64,000 nucleotides of DNA from Bdellovibrio bacteriovorus (lineage in GTDB: Bacteria > Bdellovibrionota > Bdellovibrionia > Bdellovibrionales > Bdellovibrionaceae): contig NZ_CP102930.1 in assembly GCF_025558485.1 (NCBI RefSeq), forward strand, positions 2,170,001 through 2,234,000, given 5' to 3'. Under the pieces are notes generated by a model. The model was not told the DNA's origin and searched no databases. It saw nothing but the letters and a program-made list of their open reading frames with translations. Below are positions 34,531 through 43,342 of the stretch, piece after piece. Position numbers and translations under genes: made by a program. Each line of letters begins with the position of its first letter. Position 1 is the stretch's first letter.

Positions 34531-35529
34531 TCACGTCATCTTTAAACAATTCATTTTCTGCAGCCAAGATTTCGTCGTCCGTGGCGATATCGTCACGTCA
34601 GCACCAGCGCCTTCAACCAGCTCTGTGCCTTCTGCAAGACCAGCACCCAATTCCATTTGGATCTGACTGTTTTCCTCCAACAGATCTTCTGCATCTGTCA
34701 GAAGGAATTCTTCGTCAGCGTCGATTTTCTTTGAATCTTCCATCATTTTGGCAGCCACCTGATCCGCGCCCATAGAGTCGTATTCTTCCACACGACTTAG
34801 GACGTCCGTTTCAATCGGCTTTTTCGTATCCACCCAGATATCAGAGTAAGCTTCGGTCTGATAAAGACCGACAAAACCCATTTTACCCAGCTCCAACAAA
34901 GAAAGGAAAGTGATCAGAGCCTGACGGGCACGATCTTCGGTCGCAGTCACCAGTTCCATCAAAGTGGTTTTCTGCCCCACGATCAAACGATCTTTGATTT
35001 CCAACACACGGCTGGAGATAGACTGAGCTTTTGCTGTCACCTGGTGAATTTTCTTTTTCACCGCACGAAGCATTTTGCGGTAGCTGGCGATCAAAGAGAA
35101 CAAAGCATTATCTTCCAGGATGATTTCTTCTTCTTTTTCATCCAGGGATTCGCGTGTTCCACGCAACCACACATCACGCCCCACCAAAGGACGGTCATAA
35201 AGAAGCTTCGCGGCCTCTTGATATTTTTGGTATTCAAGAAGTTTTTGCACCAGTTCTTTACGTGGATCTTCGGCTTCAACGATCTCGCCATTTTCATCGT
35301 ACTGAGGCAAAAGCATGCGGGATTTGATCTGAATCAGGGTCGCAGCCATCGCCACGAACTCCCCGGCCACTTCCAAATCCAGCTCTTTCATCAATTTGAT
35401 ATAATCAAGGTATTGTTTGGTGATCTCATGGACTTTGATGTCCATGATGTCCATTTCCTCTTTACGGATAAGGTAAAGAAGCAGCCCTAGAGGTCCCTCG
35501 AATTTAGGCAACTGTACTGTAATACTCAT
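34531..35529 (-). CDS. scpA: Segregation and condensation protein A, frameshifted tail
   Basis: 332 residues as written. The ScpA kleisin core is intact: N-terminal FEGPLGLLLYLIRKEEMDIMDI, IQIKSRMLLP, and the C-terminal winged-helix VTFLSLLELGKMGFVGLYQTEAY (residues about 200-230). Known: ScpA bridges the SMC heads together with ScpB. The last 20 residues (TISPRTTKSW...) are basic and unlike the acidic stretch before them. Bases 34591-34600 read CGTCACGTCA; with one CGTCA removed the frame continues as DDIATDDEILAAENELFKDD and ends at 34520, just before scpB. The lesion is outside the conserved core. Confidence 0.9.
   Translation of the reverse strand: MSITVQLPKFEGPLGLLLYLIRKEEMDIMDIKVHEITKQYLDYIKLMKELDLEVAGEFVAMAATLIQIKSRMLLPQYDENGEIVEAEDPRKELVQKLLEYQKYQEAAKLLYDRPLVGRDVWLRGTRESLDEKEEEIILEDNALFSLIASYRKMLRAVKKKIHQVTAKAQSISSRVLEIKDRLIVGQKTTLMELVTATEDRARQALITFLSLLELGKMGFVGLYQTEAYSDIWVDTKKPIETDVLSRVEEYDSMGADQVAAKMMEDSKKIDADEEFLLTDAEDLLEENSQIQMELGAGLAEGTELVEGAGADVTISPRTTKSWLQKMNCLKMT
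34591..34600. repeat. 5-bp tandem duplication shifting the scpA tail
   Basis: CGTCA twice. One copy gives a continuous acidic tail and a stop at 34520. Confidence 0.75.
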
Positions 35530-35633
35530 GAAAGATGGTCCCCTCTACCAATTTCATTAGAACGTTCTTCATTCGTTCCACAAGCCAAGCGGCGATAATT
35601 CAATCAAGCCGCCTGCACTAATTCAACAACTTT

Positions 35634-36296
35634 CTAAATCCCCACTCCACCCATCGCAAGACCGATCAGGCGTTCGGAGCTCCAAATAACCGGGCCCACC
35701 AAAAAGCGCAGGACACCCGTCAGAACCAACACCATCAGCACCATGCTGGTGATGTGTTCATTCTGTTCCAGCTTGTAATTCAGGCTGGCAGGCAGGAAGC
35801 GCGCCAGCACCTTGCCACCATCCAGAGGATGCACCGGCAAAAGGTTGAAGAAAGCCAGGAACATATTGGTCACAATAAACGTTTGCAGAATCGTGACCGC
35901 ACCCTTGGCATATATCCCGAAAGAGTAGTATTTCGCCACCAGAGCAATCACAAAAGCACCCACACACGCCAGCAGAATGTTAGAAAGAGGCCCCGCCAGC
36001 GCAATCCAGAACATATCCACCCGGGGGTTCTTCAAATTGCGCGAGTTCACCGGCACCGGCTTCGCCCAGCCAAAAAAGATCGGCGAAGAGAAAATTATCG
36101 CCGCCAACGGCAGAATGAACGTTCCAATCATGTCCATGTGCGCCAACGGATTCATCGTCAGGCGACCCATTTGCTCTGCTGTGTTATCCCCACGAAGACG
36201 CGCCACCCATCCGTGCGCAAACTCGTGAAAGCACAGTGCAAAAAGAAAAGGAATAAAGTAAACGCCAATCTTGGCACCAATTTCCATCAAATCCAT
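35634..36296 (-). CDS. Site-2 protease family (M50) membrane metalloprotease
   Basis: 220 residues with about five hydrophobic segments. The zinc motif HEFAHG (residue about 24) lies in the first membrane segment and NLLPVHPLDGGKVL (residue about 150) supplies the distant Asp ligand, as in S2P proteins. Known: such proteases cut membrane-spanning substrates, often anti-sigma factors. No PDZ domain is present, matching the short YdhP-like/stand-alone type. Transcribed leftward toward scpA but 104 bp away. Substrate unknown. Confidence 0.9.
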   Translation of the reverse strand: MDLMEIGAKIGVYFIPFLFALCFHEFAHGWVARLRGDNTAEQMGRLTMNPLAHMDMIGTFILPLAAIIFSSPIFFGWAKPVPVNSRNLKNPRVDMFWIALAGPLSNILLACVGAFVIALVAKYYSFGIYAKGAVTILQTFIVTNMFLAFFNLLPVHPLDGGKVLARFLPASLNYKLEQNEHITSMVLMVLVLTGVLRFLVGPVIWSSERLIGLAMGGVGI

Positions 36297-36478
36297 AGAC
36301 CCTCACGCTAAAACACACCTAGACCCTTGTCTAGTGCGGCGAAACACTTGCACATTTAAAGTGCAATCAGTCTAACACAGCTTGTTAAGAGTAACCCTCT
36401 TGTCCTCTCAAAATCTTGAAATCATCCCCCAAAACAGATACGGTCATTCCGCTTTTCAAACACGCTTTAACAAGAACT

Positions 36479-36609
36479 AAAGCCACCAGCCAAAGGCTCC
36501 TAACTTAGGTCGGCACCAAGTTCCGCAGCAGTAGGTCCCAGCAGGACCACGTCCGCGAGGACTGTTCGCAGGGGCAGATCTAAGTTAGGAGCCTTTGGCT
36601 GGTGGCTTT
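36479..36609. repeat. 131-bp element with 30-bp perfect inverted arms
   Basis: Left arm 36479-36508 and right arm 36580-36609 are perfect reverse complements (AAAGCCACCAGCC... / ...GGCTGGTGGCTTT). The 71-bp centre folds into GGTCC-CAGCA-GGACC and GTCC-GCGA-GGAC hairpins. It ends 19 bp before the acyl-CoA dehydrogenase start. No transposase or clear target-site duplication is seen. It could be a MITE-like element or a strongly structured leader RNA. Confidence 0.85.
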
Positions 36610-36627
36610 CGATCGAAGGGAAATTTA

Positions 36628-37794
36628 ATGTCTGATGCTCTAAATGCACGTCCAGCTCTAACCACACTTTCTGAAGACGAATTGGCTTTCCGTGACGCCG
36701 TAAGATCTTTTGCAGAATCTGAAATCAAACCTCACGTGACTCACATGGACGAAAAAGCGGCCATGAATCCAGAGATCCTGACGAAGCTTTTCGAAATGGG
36801 TTTGATGGGTATCGAAACTCCTGAAAAATGGGGTGGCGCTGGTTCCACCTTCTTCATGGCCTGCCTGGCTGTGGAAGAAATCGGCCGCGTGGATGGTTCT
36901 GTTTCTGTTCTGGTCGACGTACAAAACACTCTGACAACAAATGCCTTCCTTAAATGGGGTACGGAAGCTCAGAAAGAAAAATACCTGGGCCAAATGGCTA
37001 CGAAATCCGTGGGCGCTTACGCTTTGTCTGAATCCTCTTCCGGTTCTGACGCTTTCGCACTGAAATTGAAAGCCGAAGACAAAGGTGACAAATGGGTTCT
37101 GAACGGTTCCAAGCTGTGGATCACGAATGGCAACGAGGCCAACATCTTTATCGTGTTCGCGAACATGGCTCCAGAAAAAGGCTACAAAGGCATCACAGCG
37201 TTCATCGTTGAGCGTGGCTTCAAAGGCTTCACAGTTGGTAAGAAAGAAGACAAATTGGGCATCCGCGCTTCTTCCACTTGCGAATTGTTGTTTGAAAACT
37301 GCGAAGTTCCAAAAGAAAACGTTTTGGGCGAAGTCGGCAAAGGCTACAAAATCGCGATTGAAACACTGAACGAAGGCCGTATCGGCATCGGCGCGCAAAT
37401 GATCGGTATCGCACAAGGCGCCTACGAAGCGGCTTTGGGTTACGTTAAAGGTCGTGAGCAGTTCGGCAAACCTATTGCTCACTTCCAGGGCGTTCAGTTC
37501 CAGTTGGCAGAAATGCGCACAGAATTGGAAGCAGCTCGTTTGATGGTTTACAATGCGGCTCGCTTGAAAGACGCAGGTCAGGACTTCATCGAAGCGGCAG
37601 CGATGGCGAAACTTTACTCTTCCCGCGCGGCAGAGAAAATCACTTCCAAAGCGATCGACTTGTTCGGTGGTAACGGCTTCACGAAAGAATATCCGGTTGA
37701 AAAATTCTGGCGTGACGCCAAGATCGGTCAGATCTACGAAGGCACAACCAACATGCAATTGCAAACGATTGCAAAAATGGAATTGGATAAATAG
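36628..37794 (+). CDS. Acyl-CoA dehydrogenase
   Basis: 388 residues from ATG 36628 (GAAGGG upstream). FAD and substrate motifs are in order: YALSESSSGSDA (residue about 126), WITNG, FIVERGFKGFTVGKKEDKLGIRASSTCEL, GREQFGKPIAHFQ, and DLFGGNGFTKEYPVEKFWRDAKIGQIYEGTTNMQ containing the catalytic Glu (IYEGT). Known: such flavoenzymes oxidise acyl-CoA to enoyl-CoA, passing electrons to ETF; closest type by eye is short/branched-chain or butyryl-CoA. The leader carries the 131-bp inverted repeat, so expression may depend on RNA structure. A terminator follows. Confidence 0.96.
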   Translation: MSDALNARPALTTLSEDELAFRDAVRSFAESEIKPHVTHMDEKAAMNPEILTKLFEMGLMGIETPEKWGGAGSTFFMACLAVEEIGRVDGSVSVLVDVQNTLTTNAFLKWGTEAQKEKYLGQMATKSVGAYALSESSSGSDAFALKLKAEDKGDKWVLNGSKLWITNGNEANIFIVFANMAPEKGYKGITAFIVERGFKGFTVGKKEDKLGIRASSTCELLFENCEVPKENVLGEVGKGYKIAIETLNEGRIGIGAQMIGIAQGAYEAALGYVKGREQFGKPIAHFQGVQFQLAEMRTELEAARLMVYNAARLKDAGQDFIEAAAMAKLYSSRAAEKITSKAIDLFGGNGFTKEYPVEKFWRDAKIGQIYEGTTNMQLQTIAKMELDK

Positions 37795-37819
37795 TTTTTA
37801 TTTTTCCCATCCCCAACAA

Positions 37820-37857
37820 AAAAAAAGCTGGCGAGGTACAACCTCCCAGCTTTTTTT
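37820..37857. terminator. Bidirectional Rho-independent terminator
   Basis: AGCTGGcGAGG-TACAA-CCTCcCAGCT with A-run before and TTTTTTT after; serves the acyl-CoA dehydrogenase gene and the convergent PDZ lipoprotein gene. Confidence 0.9.
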
Positions 37858-37876
37858 ATTCTATCTCCAGCCTATT

Positions 37877-38818
37877 TTATTGGCAGGCCATCTGCGCCTG
37901 AATCTGCGACAGAACCTCTTTTTCCCCACGCAGAAGTTTTAAAGGAACCTTCTTTAAGTCCTTATAAGTTGTCTTGTTAAATTCCGGTTTTTTGGAAAAT
38001 TCACCGTAAGAATGCGAATCCACTTCCAGAACAAAATCCCCGGTGCGCATTCCGGCTTTTTCTGCCGGGGATTTTTTATCCACTGCGGTCACCAGATAAT
38101 ACAACTGTCCTTTCATCGCCACAGGCTCCACCGCAAACCCCAATCGAGGGATACATCCCGGCAGCCCCGCCTGCTTTTGTTCCTGCACACGGTCCCTTAA
38201 AGTTCCCAACCCTGCCAGCCAATTCTTTGTGAAATCCTGAATGGCACCAAGAAGTGCCTGCGTGCCGGCCAGACCACGCTGACGACTCCAATAGATATCC
38301 GTAGGACGATCACCATAGTTTTGTGCATAAACAGCCAAATAGAAATCACCGACCTTCTGATCCCCCTCAGCGCGTAAAGAATACGATGTGCCATCCACAA
38401 GAACCTGCACATTTCTTTTTACAGAAACAGTTCCGGATTCAAGTGGCAGCGTTGTTTCGGCCGACCCCAGTCCCACCGTCGGGAACGCTGTATCAAAACT
38501 GACTTCGGAATAACTAACACGCACGAAAACATGAGCTGCCACTTTTTCAGAAACCAGCTTAAAACCCACATCAACCAGTTGGTTTTCGATCTTCTTTTTC
38601 AGATCTTTTAGCAGAGCTTCCTCGGTGGTGCTGGAGGATTTATTGTCCACTTCCACAAAGGCACTGCGCCCGGAGACCATCGCCCCCTCCACCCAGCGGC
38701 CTCCACTTGGGATAGCCCCTTCGGTCTGAGGTATTTCAGCTTCTGGTTTTTTTAGGTTCGCACTTTGGCAGGCCGCCAGGGACAGCAGCAACATCAGCGA
38801 TATAAGCAGTCTTAGCAT
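37877..38818 (-). CDS. PDZ-domain lipoprotein
   Basis: 313 residues. Lipobox LAAC places the lipidated Cys at residue 17. Residues about 60-200 form a beta-rich domain of the DUF4136-like kind (uncertain); residues about 225-300 resemble a PDZ domain (KSPAEKAGMRTGDFVLEVDSHSY). Two cysteines, in LPGCIPRLG and at the C-terminal MACQ, could pair. Known: PDZ domains bind C-terminal peptides or regulate proteases, but no protease domain is present here. Probably a periplasmic scaffold or chaperone. Confidence 0.75.
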   Translation of the reverse strand: MLRLLISLMLLLSLAACQSANLKKPEAEIPQTEGAIPSGGRWVEGAMVSGRSAFVEVDNKSSSTTEEALLKDLKKKIENQLVDVGFKLVSEKVAAHVFVRVSYSEVSFDTAFPTVGLGSAETTLPLESGTVSVKRNVQVLVDGTSYSLRAEGDQKVGDFYLAVYAQNYGDRPTDIYWSRQRGLAGTQALLGAIQDFTKNWLAGLGTLRDRVQEQKQAGLPGCIPRLGFAVEPVAMKGQLYYLVTAVDKKSPAEKAGMRTGDFVLEVDSHSYGEFSKKPEFNKTTYKDLKKVPLKLLRGEKEVLSQIQAQMACQ

Positions 38819-38946
38819 AAAACCTCTTTCAAGATTTTATTCTGAGCAAGCCCCCTTCCCGAGGGCAAGAAGTTTGCAACGAAAACACAGGCATCAGGAC
38901 GTTTTCCCGCTTCAATTCACCTGCTATCTCCGTTAAGATCAAGGAC

Positions 38947-40401
38947 ATGAAAATCATCCTTGCGCTTCTTCTGTCTTTTCCCCTGTTAAGTTATTCCGCC
39001 GACAAAGTCTTTCGTCTGCATTTAGCCACCGAACCCGGTAGTCTGGACCCGAACAAACAAAAGACCTCGGCCTCCAGCTATCTACTGGGAAATATGTATC
39101 GCAATATCTTCACCTTTGATGACAATGCTGGTCTGGTTCCGGATCTGGGCGGCAAGTGTTCGCGCGACAGGAAACAGATTCTGACCTGCAAACTGAAAAA
39201 GAACCTGCTATGGAGCGATGGCTCTGCCCTGACATCCGAGGATTTCCTGCGCACTTACAAAAAGCTTCTGGACCCGAAAACAGCGGCACCGCGCGCAGAT
39301 TTGCTTTTTAAAATCAAAAACGCCCGGGATATTTACAGTGGCAAAACAAAGATGGGTGCGCTGGGAATCACCACACCAGATGCACTCACTTTGCGTTTTG
39401 AATTTCAGGAAGCAGATCCCGACTTTGAATACAATCTGGCAAGCTTCCTGCTGGCACCGACTAAAAGTGATCTCTCTGCCTATTCCGGCCCCTACAAACT
39501 GGCAGAATGGAAAAAGGGACAAAAGATTATTCTTGCCCCAAATAAGACCTATCAAGGGGGCCACGCCTCCCGCCCCGTGGTGGAATTTCTATTTATCGAG
39601 GAAGACACCGTGGCTTTGCAGCTTTACGAGAAAAATGAACTGCAATTCCTGCGTCGCCTGCCGACGCTCTTTATTCCCAGCCATAAAAAACGCCCGGACT
39701 TTCACTGGATTCCGGTCACACGACTGGATTATGTGGGGTTTGGCCCCGAACTGAAAGACCGCGAGGATCTGCGCAAGGCCTTTATTTATTCACTGAACTA
39801 CGTGGAGCTACAGAAGATCTTTTCCTCTGAAGGACGTCCGGGCTGCGTGGGTGTACCTGACAACTGGTTCCCGACAAAAGCACCTTGTTACGATTTTGAC
39901 CTGAAGAAACTGCAAAAGGGTCTTTCCGGCAGCACTTATACATTTATGTTTTCCAGTCTGGGCGGCGAAGATCACAAGCGCGCCACCGAGTGGATGCAAA
40001 ATCAATGGATGAATCATGCAGGTTTAAAAACCCATCTTGAGGCCAAAGAAAATAAAGTCTATTTGCAGATCCTGCAAAGCGGCCCCCCAGCCCTGTTCCG
40101 TAAAGGTGTTTCTCCGGATCGCCCGACCTGTCTGGCCGCATTGGAAACCTTTGCCCCGGAAAGCCCCGAGAATTATTTCCGCCTGAAAGACCCGGAGTAT
40201 TCGCGAATTTTGTCCTCACTTGCGAAAGCCAACAAGCAGGCTGAACAAAAAAAATGGTGTCAGGCGGGAATGGACTTCCTGATGCAACGACATCTGTGGA
40301 TTCCCTTGGGCGGGATTCATTTCTCGATGCTGGTAAAACCGGAATTTACGGGCTGGAAAATCAATCAAATGAATCAGCTGGACTTGTCGAACCTGCACTA
40401 A
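38947..40401 (+). CDS. Oligopeptide-binding protein, SBP family 5
   Basis: 484 residues with a signal peptide (cleavage near SYS-A, residue 17). Family 5 features: FRLHLATEPGSLDPNK at the mature start, LLWSDGSALTSEDFLRTYKKLLDP, and KDREDLRKAFIYSLNYVELQKI. Known: the OppA-type periplasmic receptor delivers peptides or other solutes to an ABC importer; no permease adjoins. The gene lies 20 bp upstream of the cNMP-EAL gene and may share its transcript. Confidence 0.9.
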   Translation: MKIILALLLSFPLLSYSADKVFRLHLATEPGSLDPNKQKTSASSYLLGNMYRNIFTFDDNAGLVPDLGGKCSRDRKQILTCKLKKNLLWSDGSALTSEDFLRTYKKLLDPKTAAPRADLLFKIKNARDIYSGKTKMGALGITTPDALTLRFEFQEADPDFEYNLASFLLAPTKSDLSAYSGPYKLAEWKKGQKIILAPNKTYQGGHASRPVVEFLFIEEDTVALQLYEKNELQFLRRLPTLFIPSHKKRPDFHWIPVTRLDYVGFGPELKDREDLRKAFIYSLNYVELQKIFSSEGRPGCVGVPDNWFPTKAPCYDFDLKKLQKGLSGSTYTFMFSSLGGEDHKRATEWMQNQWMNHAGLKTHLEAKENKVYLQILQSGPPALFRKGVSPDRPTCLAALETFAPESPENYFRLKDPEYSRILSSLAKANKQAEQKKWCQAGMDFLMQRHLWIPLGGIHFSMLVKPEFTGWKINQMNQLDLSNLH

Positions 40402-40421
40402 AGACCCTATGATAAACATCT

Positions 40422-41618
40422 ATGAATGAAGCAACTCAGTCCGTCGATATCCACAAAGACCAGATCATATTCAGCGAAGGTGATGAGGGCGACTGCGCCT
40501 ATATTATCGAAAAGGGCCGGGTTCTTATTTATCTGACCAAGGACAAAGAGGAAATTCCACTTACCATTCTGGGTGAAGGTGAAATCTTTGGCGAAATGGC
40601 CCTGATCGACAACCAAAACCGTTCCGCCTCGGTACGGGCGCTGGAGGATGTTCGACTGGCCATTGTCACCAAACAACAAGTTCTGGAACGTGTTTCCACG
40701 GCCGATAAAGTGGTGCAGCTTCTGATGCGGGTTTTATTAAAACGCCTGCGCCGGAAAAACATGGGCGGCCCTGCCAGAATTTCTGAAGTGGAAATCGACA
40801 ACTCCGGAGCCGGTGCTGACGGCACGCAAAGTGCTCTGGATCAAATTAAACTTGAAAATCAAATCTTCCAGGCCTTCCAGAACAAGGAATTTGAACTTTT
40901 CTATCAGCCGATTGTGAATCTGAAAACCAAGACAATCACCGGCTGTGAGGCCTTGCTGCGCTGGAATTCGCCTCAGCATGGTTTGGTTTCCCCAAACCTG
41001 TTTATTGATATTATTGAAAATTCCTCTATGGTGATCCCGATTGGTCACTGGATTATCAATCAGGCCCTGAAGGATTTGCGCACGATTCAGGATCAACTGC
41101 GCCTGAATAAAAAAGAAAAGATGTCCGATGATTTTATGATGAGCATCAACATCTCCGGACGTCAGTTCACGCATTCCGACTTCGTGAACAATCTGGAGGA
41201 TCTGCGCGAAAAGCATGATCTGCAAACTCAGAATATCAAACTGGAAATGACCGAAAGAATCATGATGGATGGGGCTATTGCCCTGGATGCCCTGAACCAG
41301 TGCCGCAGCCTGGGCTATGCCATTTCCATCGATGACTTCGGAACGGGCTTTTCCGGTTTGCAGTATCTGACCCAGATGCCTATTAGTTTTTTAAAAATCG
41401 ACCGCTCTTTTGTGATGAAGATTCTCAGCGATCCAAAATCCAAAGCCGTGGTGAGTTCCATCATCCACTTGGCGCATGCCATGGATATCGAAGTTATCGC
41501 CGAAGGGATCGAGCACCATGAAGAAGCTCTGGTTTTAGAGACTCTGGGTGCTCGTTATGGTCAGGGATATTTATTCTCCAAACCGGTGGATCTGGGGCGT
41601 TTCCTGAAGTTGATTTAA
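40422..41618 (+). CDS. Cyclic-nucleotide-sensing EAL phosphodiesterase
   Basis: 398 residues: cNMP-binding domain at about 10-125 (FSEGDEGDCAYII and the phosphate cassette GEMALIDNQNRSASVRA), then an EAL domain at about 145-398. Catalytic motifs are complete: EALLRW, NISGRQF, EMTERIMM, IDDFGTGFSGL, KIDRSF, IAEGIEHHEE and GYLFSKP. Known: EAL enzymes hydrolyse c-di-GMP to pGpG; Bd1971 of B. bacteriovorus has this same architecture and is activated by cAMP. This gene may be its orthologue. No membrane segment, so a soluble link between cAMP and c-di-GMP signalling. Confidence 0.93.
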   Translation: MNEATQSVDIHKDQIIFSEGDEGDCAYIIEKGRVLIYLTKDKEEIPLTILGEGEIFGEMALIDNQNRSASVRALEDVRLAIVTKQQVLERVSTADKVVQLLMRVLLKRLRRKNMGGPARISEVEIDNSGAGADGTQSALDQIKLENQIFQAFQNKEFELFYQPIVNLKTKTITGCEALLRWNSPQHGLVSPNLFIDIIENSSMVIPIGHWIINQALKDLRTIQDQLRLNKKEKMSDDFMMSINISGRQFTHSDFVNNLEDLREKHDLQTQNIKLEMTERIMMDGAIALDALNQCRSLGYAISIDDFGTGFSGLQYLTQMPISFLKIDRSFVMKILSDPKSKAVVSSIIHLAHAMDIEVIAEGIEHHEEALVLETLGARYGQGYLFSKPVDLGRFLKLI

Positions 41619-41770
41619 TACGAATGCACACCCAAAAATAAGTCCGCAACTGTTTCATTTTGAGATCTTCCAAACTTGAGAAGATTTCCTAAAGTCCATT
41701 AGACCTTCGCCGATAAGTCTTATGTCTTAAGACAATTAACCAGCTTAAGATTTCATCTGGAGGTCACTCG

Positions 41771-41992
41771 ATGGCTGACAAAAATTTTTCCAAACAGATT
41801 CCCAACAACGTTGTTTCCCTTGAATCAGCACGCTGCTGCGGCGAAGGCTGCAAAAAGAAATCCGAAAAAGCCGGCTTCTGCGCTGAGCACTTTGACTGGT
41901 TTAAAGCCGGTTTGATTACCAAAGAAGGCATGAAGGCGCCGGACTTCGACAAGAAGTACTACCATTATACGGCAGCCAAAAAAGTGGCTTAA
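41771..41992 (+). CDS. Small Cys-rich protein, possible zinc-binding
   Basis: 73 residues from ATG 41771 (TGGAGG ribosome site). The motif CCGEGCKKKSEKAGFCAEHFDWF supplies three or four Cys and one His spaced like a small zinc knuckle; the tail is basic with KYYHYTAAKK. No known family. Flanked by a 150-bp upstream gap and a clear terminator, so it is probably its own transcription unit. A role as a regulator or adaptor is speculation. Confidence 0.7.
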   Translation: MADKNFSKQIPNNVVSLESARCCGEGCKKKSEKAGFCAEHFDWFKAGLITKEGMKAPDFDKKYYHYTAAKKVA

Positions 41993-42020
41993 AGCCGTTC
42001 CTATTTCGAATTCTTCCGTT

Positions 42021-42047
42021 AAGCCGGGTTTCCCACCCGGCTTTTTT
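42021..42047 (+). terminator. Rho-independent terminator
   Basis: GCCGGG and CCCGGC (42023-42028 and 42036-42041) followed by TTTTTT, after the small Cys-rich gene. Confidence 0.85.
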
Positions 42048-42212
42048 CATTTGTAAGGCTCAGGGAATTTGAATAAGAAAGGCCCCAAAAATCATCAGGC
42101 CGACAAAAAAGAACTTTATTCCAATAGAAAACGCTTCGCGCAAGGACATAACTTCTCATCGGCCCCCTCCTTTGCTACCATAAGTCCAGTTCAAAAAACG
42201 GGAGTCCTTACA

Positions 42213-42956
42213 GTGAAAAAAGCCGCCCTTATCACCGGAGCCAGCAGTGGCATCGGAGCCGCCATCGCCATCGAATTTTCCAAAAACGGATACTTCGTTT
42301 ATCTGATGGGACGCAACAAGGAGCGTCTTCAGAACGTGGCTTTAAAGTGCCGCAGCGGAGCCTCTATTGTTTCTTGTGATCTGTCTGATGAAGCTGCCCT
42401 GAACAAGCGCTTGGGTGAGGTTATCGGAGCCAAAATTCATCGCGTGGAATGCGTGGTGAACAACGCAGGGGTTTTTGAAACTCATTCAACGGAAGAAGGC
42501 AGTGATGAAATCTGGCGCCGTCAGTTTGAAATCAACATGCTGGGACCTTTGCGTATTGCCCGTGCGTTTTTCCCTTACTTTAAAGAACAAGGTGGCGGCA
42601 GCATTGTGAACATCGCCTCGACATTGGGGCTTCGCCCGGAAGGACCGACATCCGCTTATGCCGCCTCCAAGGCCGCACTGATCAACTGGACACAAAGTCT
42701 GGCTCAGGAAGGTGGGCCCTATAAGATTCGCGCCAACTGCGTGTGTCCTGGCATTGTCGATACACCTTTGCACAGCTTCCACGATCTTCCCGCCGAAAAG
42801 AAAAACGAAGTCACCGACAAGATGAAATCCCTGCAACCGCTGGGTCGCATTGGTCAACCCGAGGATATCGCCAAGGCCGCCTACTTCCTGGGTTCTGACC
42901 AGTCAGCCTGGATCACCGGAGCGATTTTGCCGGTCGATGGTGGGATTAATCTGTGA
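42213..42956 (+). CDS. Short-chain dehydrogenase/reductase
   Basis: 247 residues from GTG 42213 (GGGAG ribosome site); an upstream in-frame ATG at 42069 would add a non-conserved 48 residues. Motifs: ITGASSGIGAA (cofactor loop), NNAGV, catalytic Ser in NIASTLG and Tyr/Lys in SAYAASK, and the C-terminal ITGAILPVDGG. Known: NAD(P)H-dependent reductases of FabG type act on 3-oxoacyl or other carbonyl substrates. It overlaps a queD-like gene (GTGA), so a sepiapterin-reductase-like role in pterin metabolism is possible, but the sequence does not decide. Confidence 0.9.
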   Translation: MKKAALITGASSGIGAAIAIEFSKNGYFVYLMGRNKERLQNVALKCRSGASIVSCDLSDEAALNKRLGEVIGAKIHRVECVVNNAGVFETHSTEEGSDEIWRRQFEINMLGPLRIARAFFPYFKEQGGGSIVNIASTLGLRPEGPTSAYAASKAALINWTQSLAQEGGPYKIRANCVCPGIVDTPLHSFHDLPAEKKNEVTDKMKSLQPLGRIGQPEDIAKAAYFLGSDQSAWITGAILPVDGGINL

Positions 42957-43342
42957 TCCTAACCTTGAAAAGCCCCTTCAGTGCCGCGCACTTTTATTAT
43001 CAGCCCCAATGGGATGAGAAAACCAATCTGGCTGAATTTGGCCGCTGCTTCACCCCGCATGGGCATGGACACAACTACACTCTGGAGGTGGGGTTCCATG
43101 TATCTGCTCAGGACTGGAAGCAGGAAAGGCCCCATTTGGAAGAGCTTTTAAATCAATTAACCCGGAAACTTGATCATGAACACTTGAACTTTGTGATTCC
43201 GGAGTTTAAAAACACCATCCCAACGACAGAAAATATTGCACTATACTTTCTGAACAAACTTAAAGAGCAGGTCAAAGTCGAAAGCCTTTCTTACCTTCGC
43301 CTTTATGAGATGGACACCATCTGGACGGAGATCCGCCTATGA
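42953..43342 (+). CDS. queD: 6-carboxytetrahydropterin synthase-like protein (QueD family)
   Basis: 129 residues, GTG start overlapping the SDR stop. The QueD/PTPS pattern is present: FSAAH (His13 zinc ligand), [11 protein letters not shown] with CxxxHGH (Cys32, His36, His38), then DHEHLN, PTTEN and the C-terminal Glu in YLRLYEMD. Known: the CxxxHGH form is the PTPS-I/QueD type making 6-carboxy-tetrahydropterin for queuosine. It is short but complete. ATGA overlap with the next gene suggests coupled translation. Confidence 0.9.
   Translation: MILTLKSPFSAAHFYYQPQWDEKTNLAEFGRCFTPHGHGHNYTLEVGFHVSAQDWKQERPHLEELLNQLTRKLDHEHLNFVIPEFKNTIPTTENIALYFLNKLKEQVKVESLSYLRLYEMDTIWTEIRL

Noticed and set aside
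36479..36609. Insertion sequence
   Set aside because: Perfect inverted arms but only 71 bp between them, no transposase and no clear target duplication.
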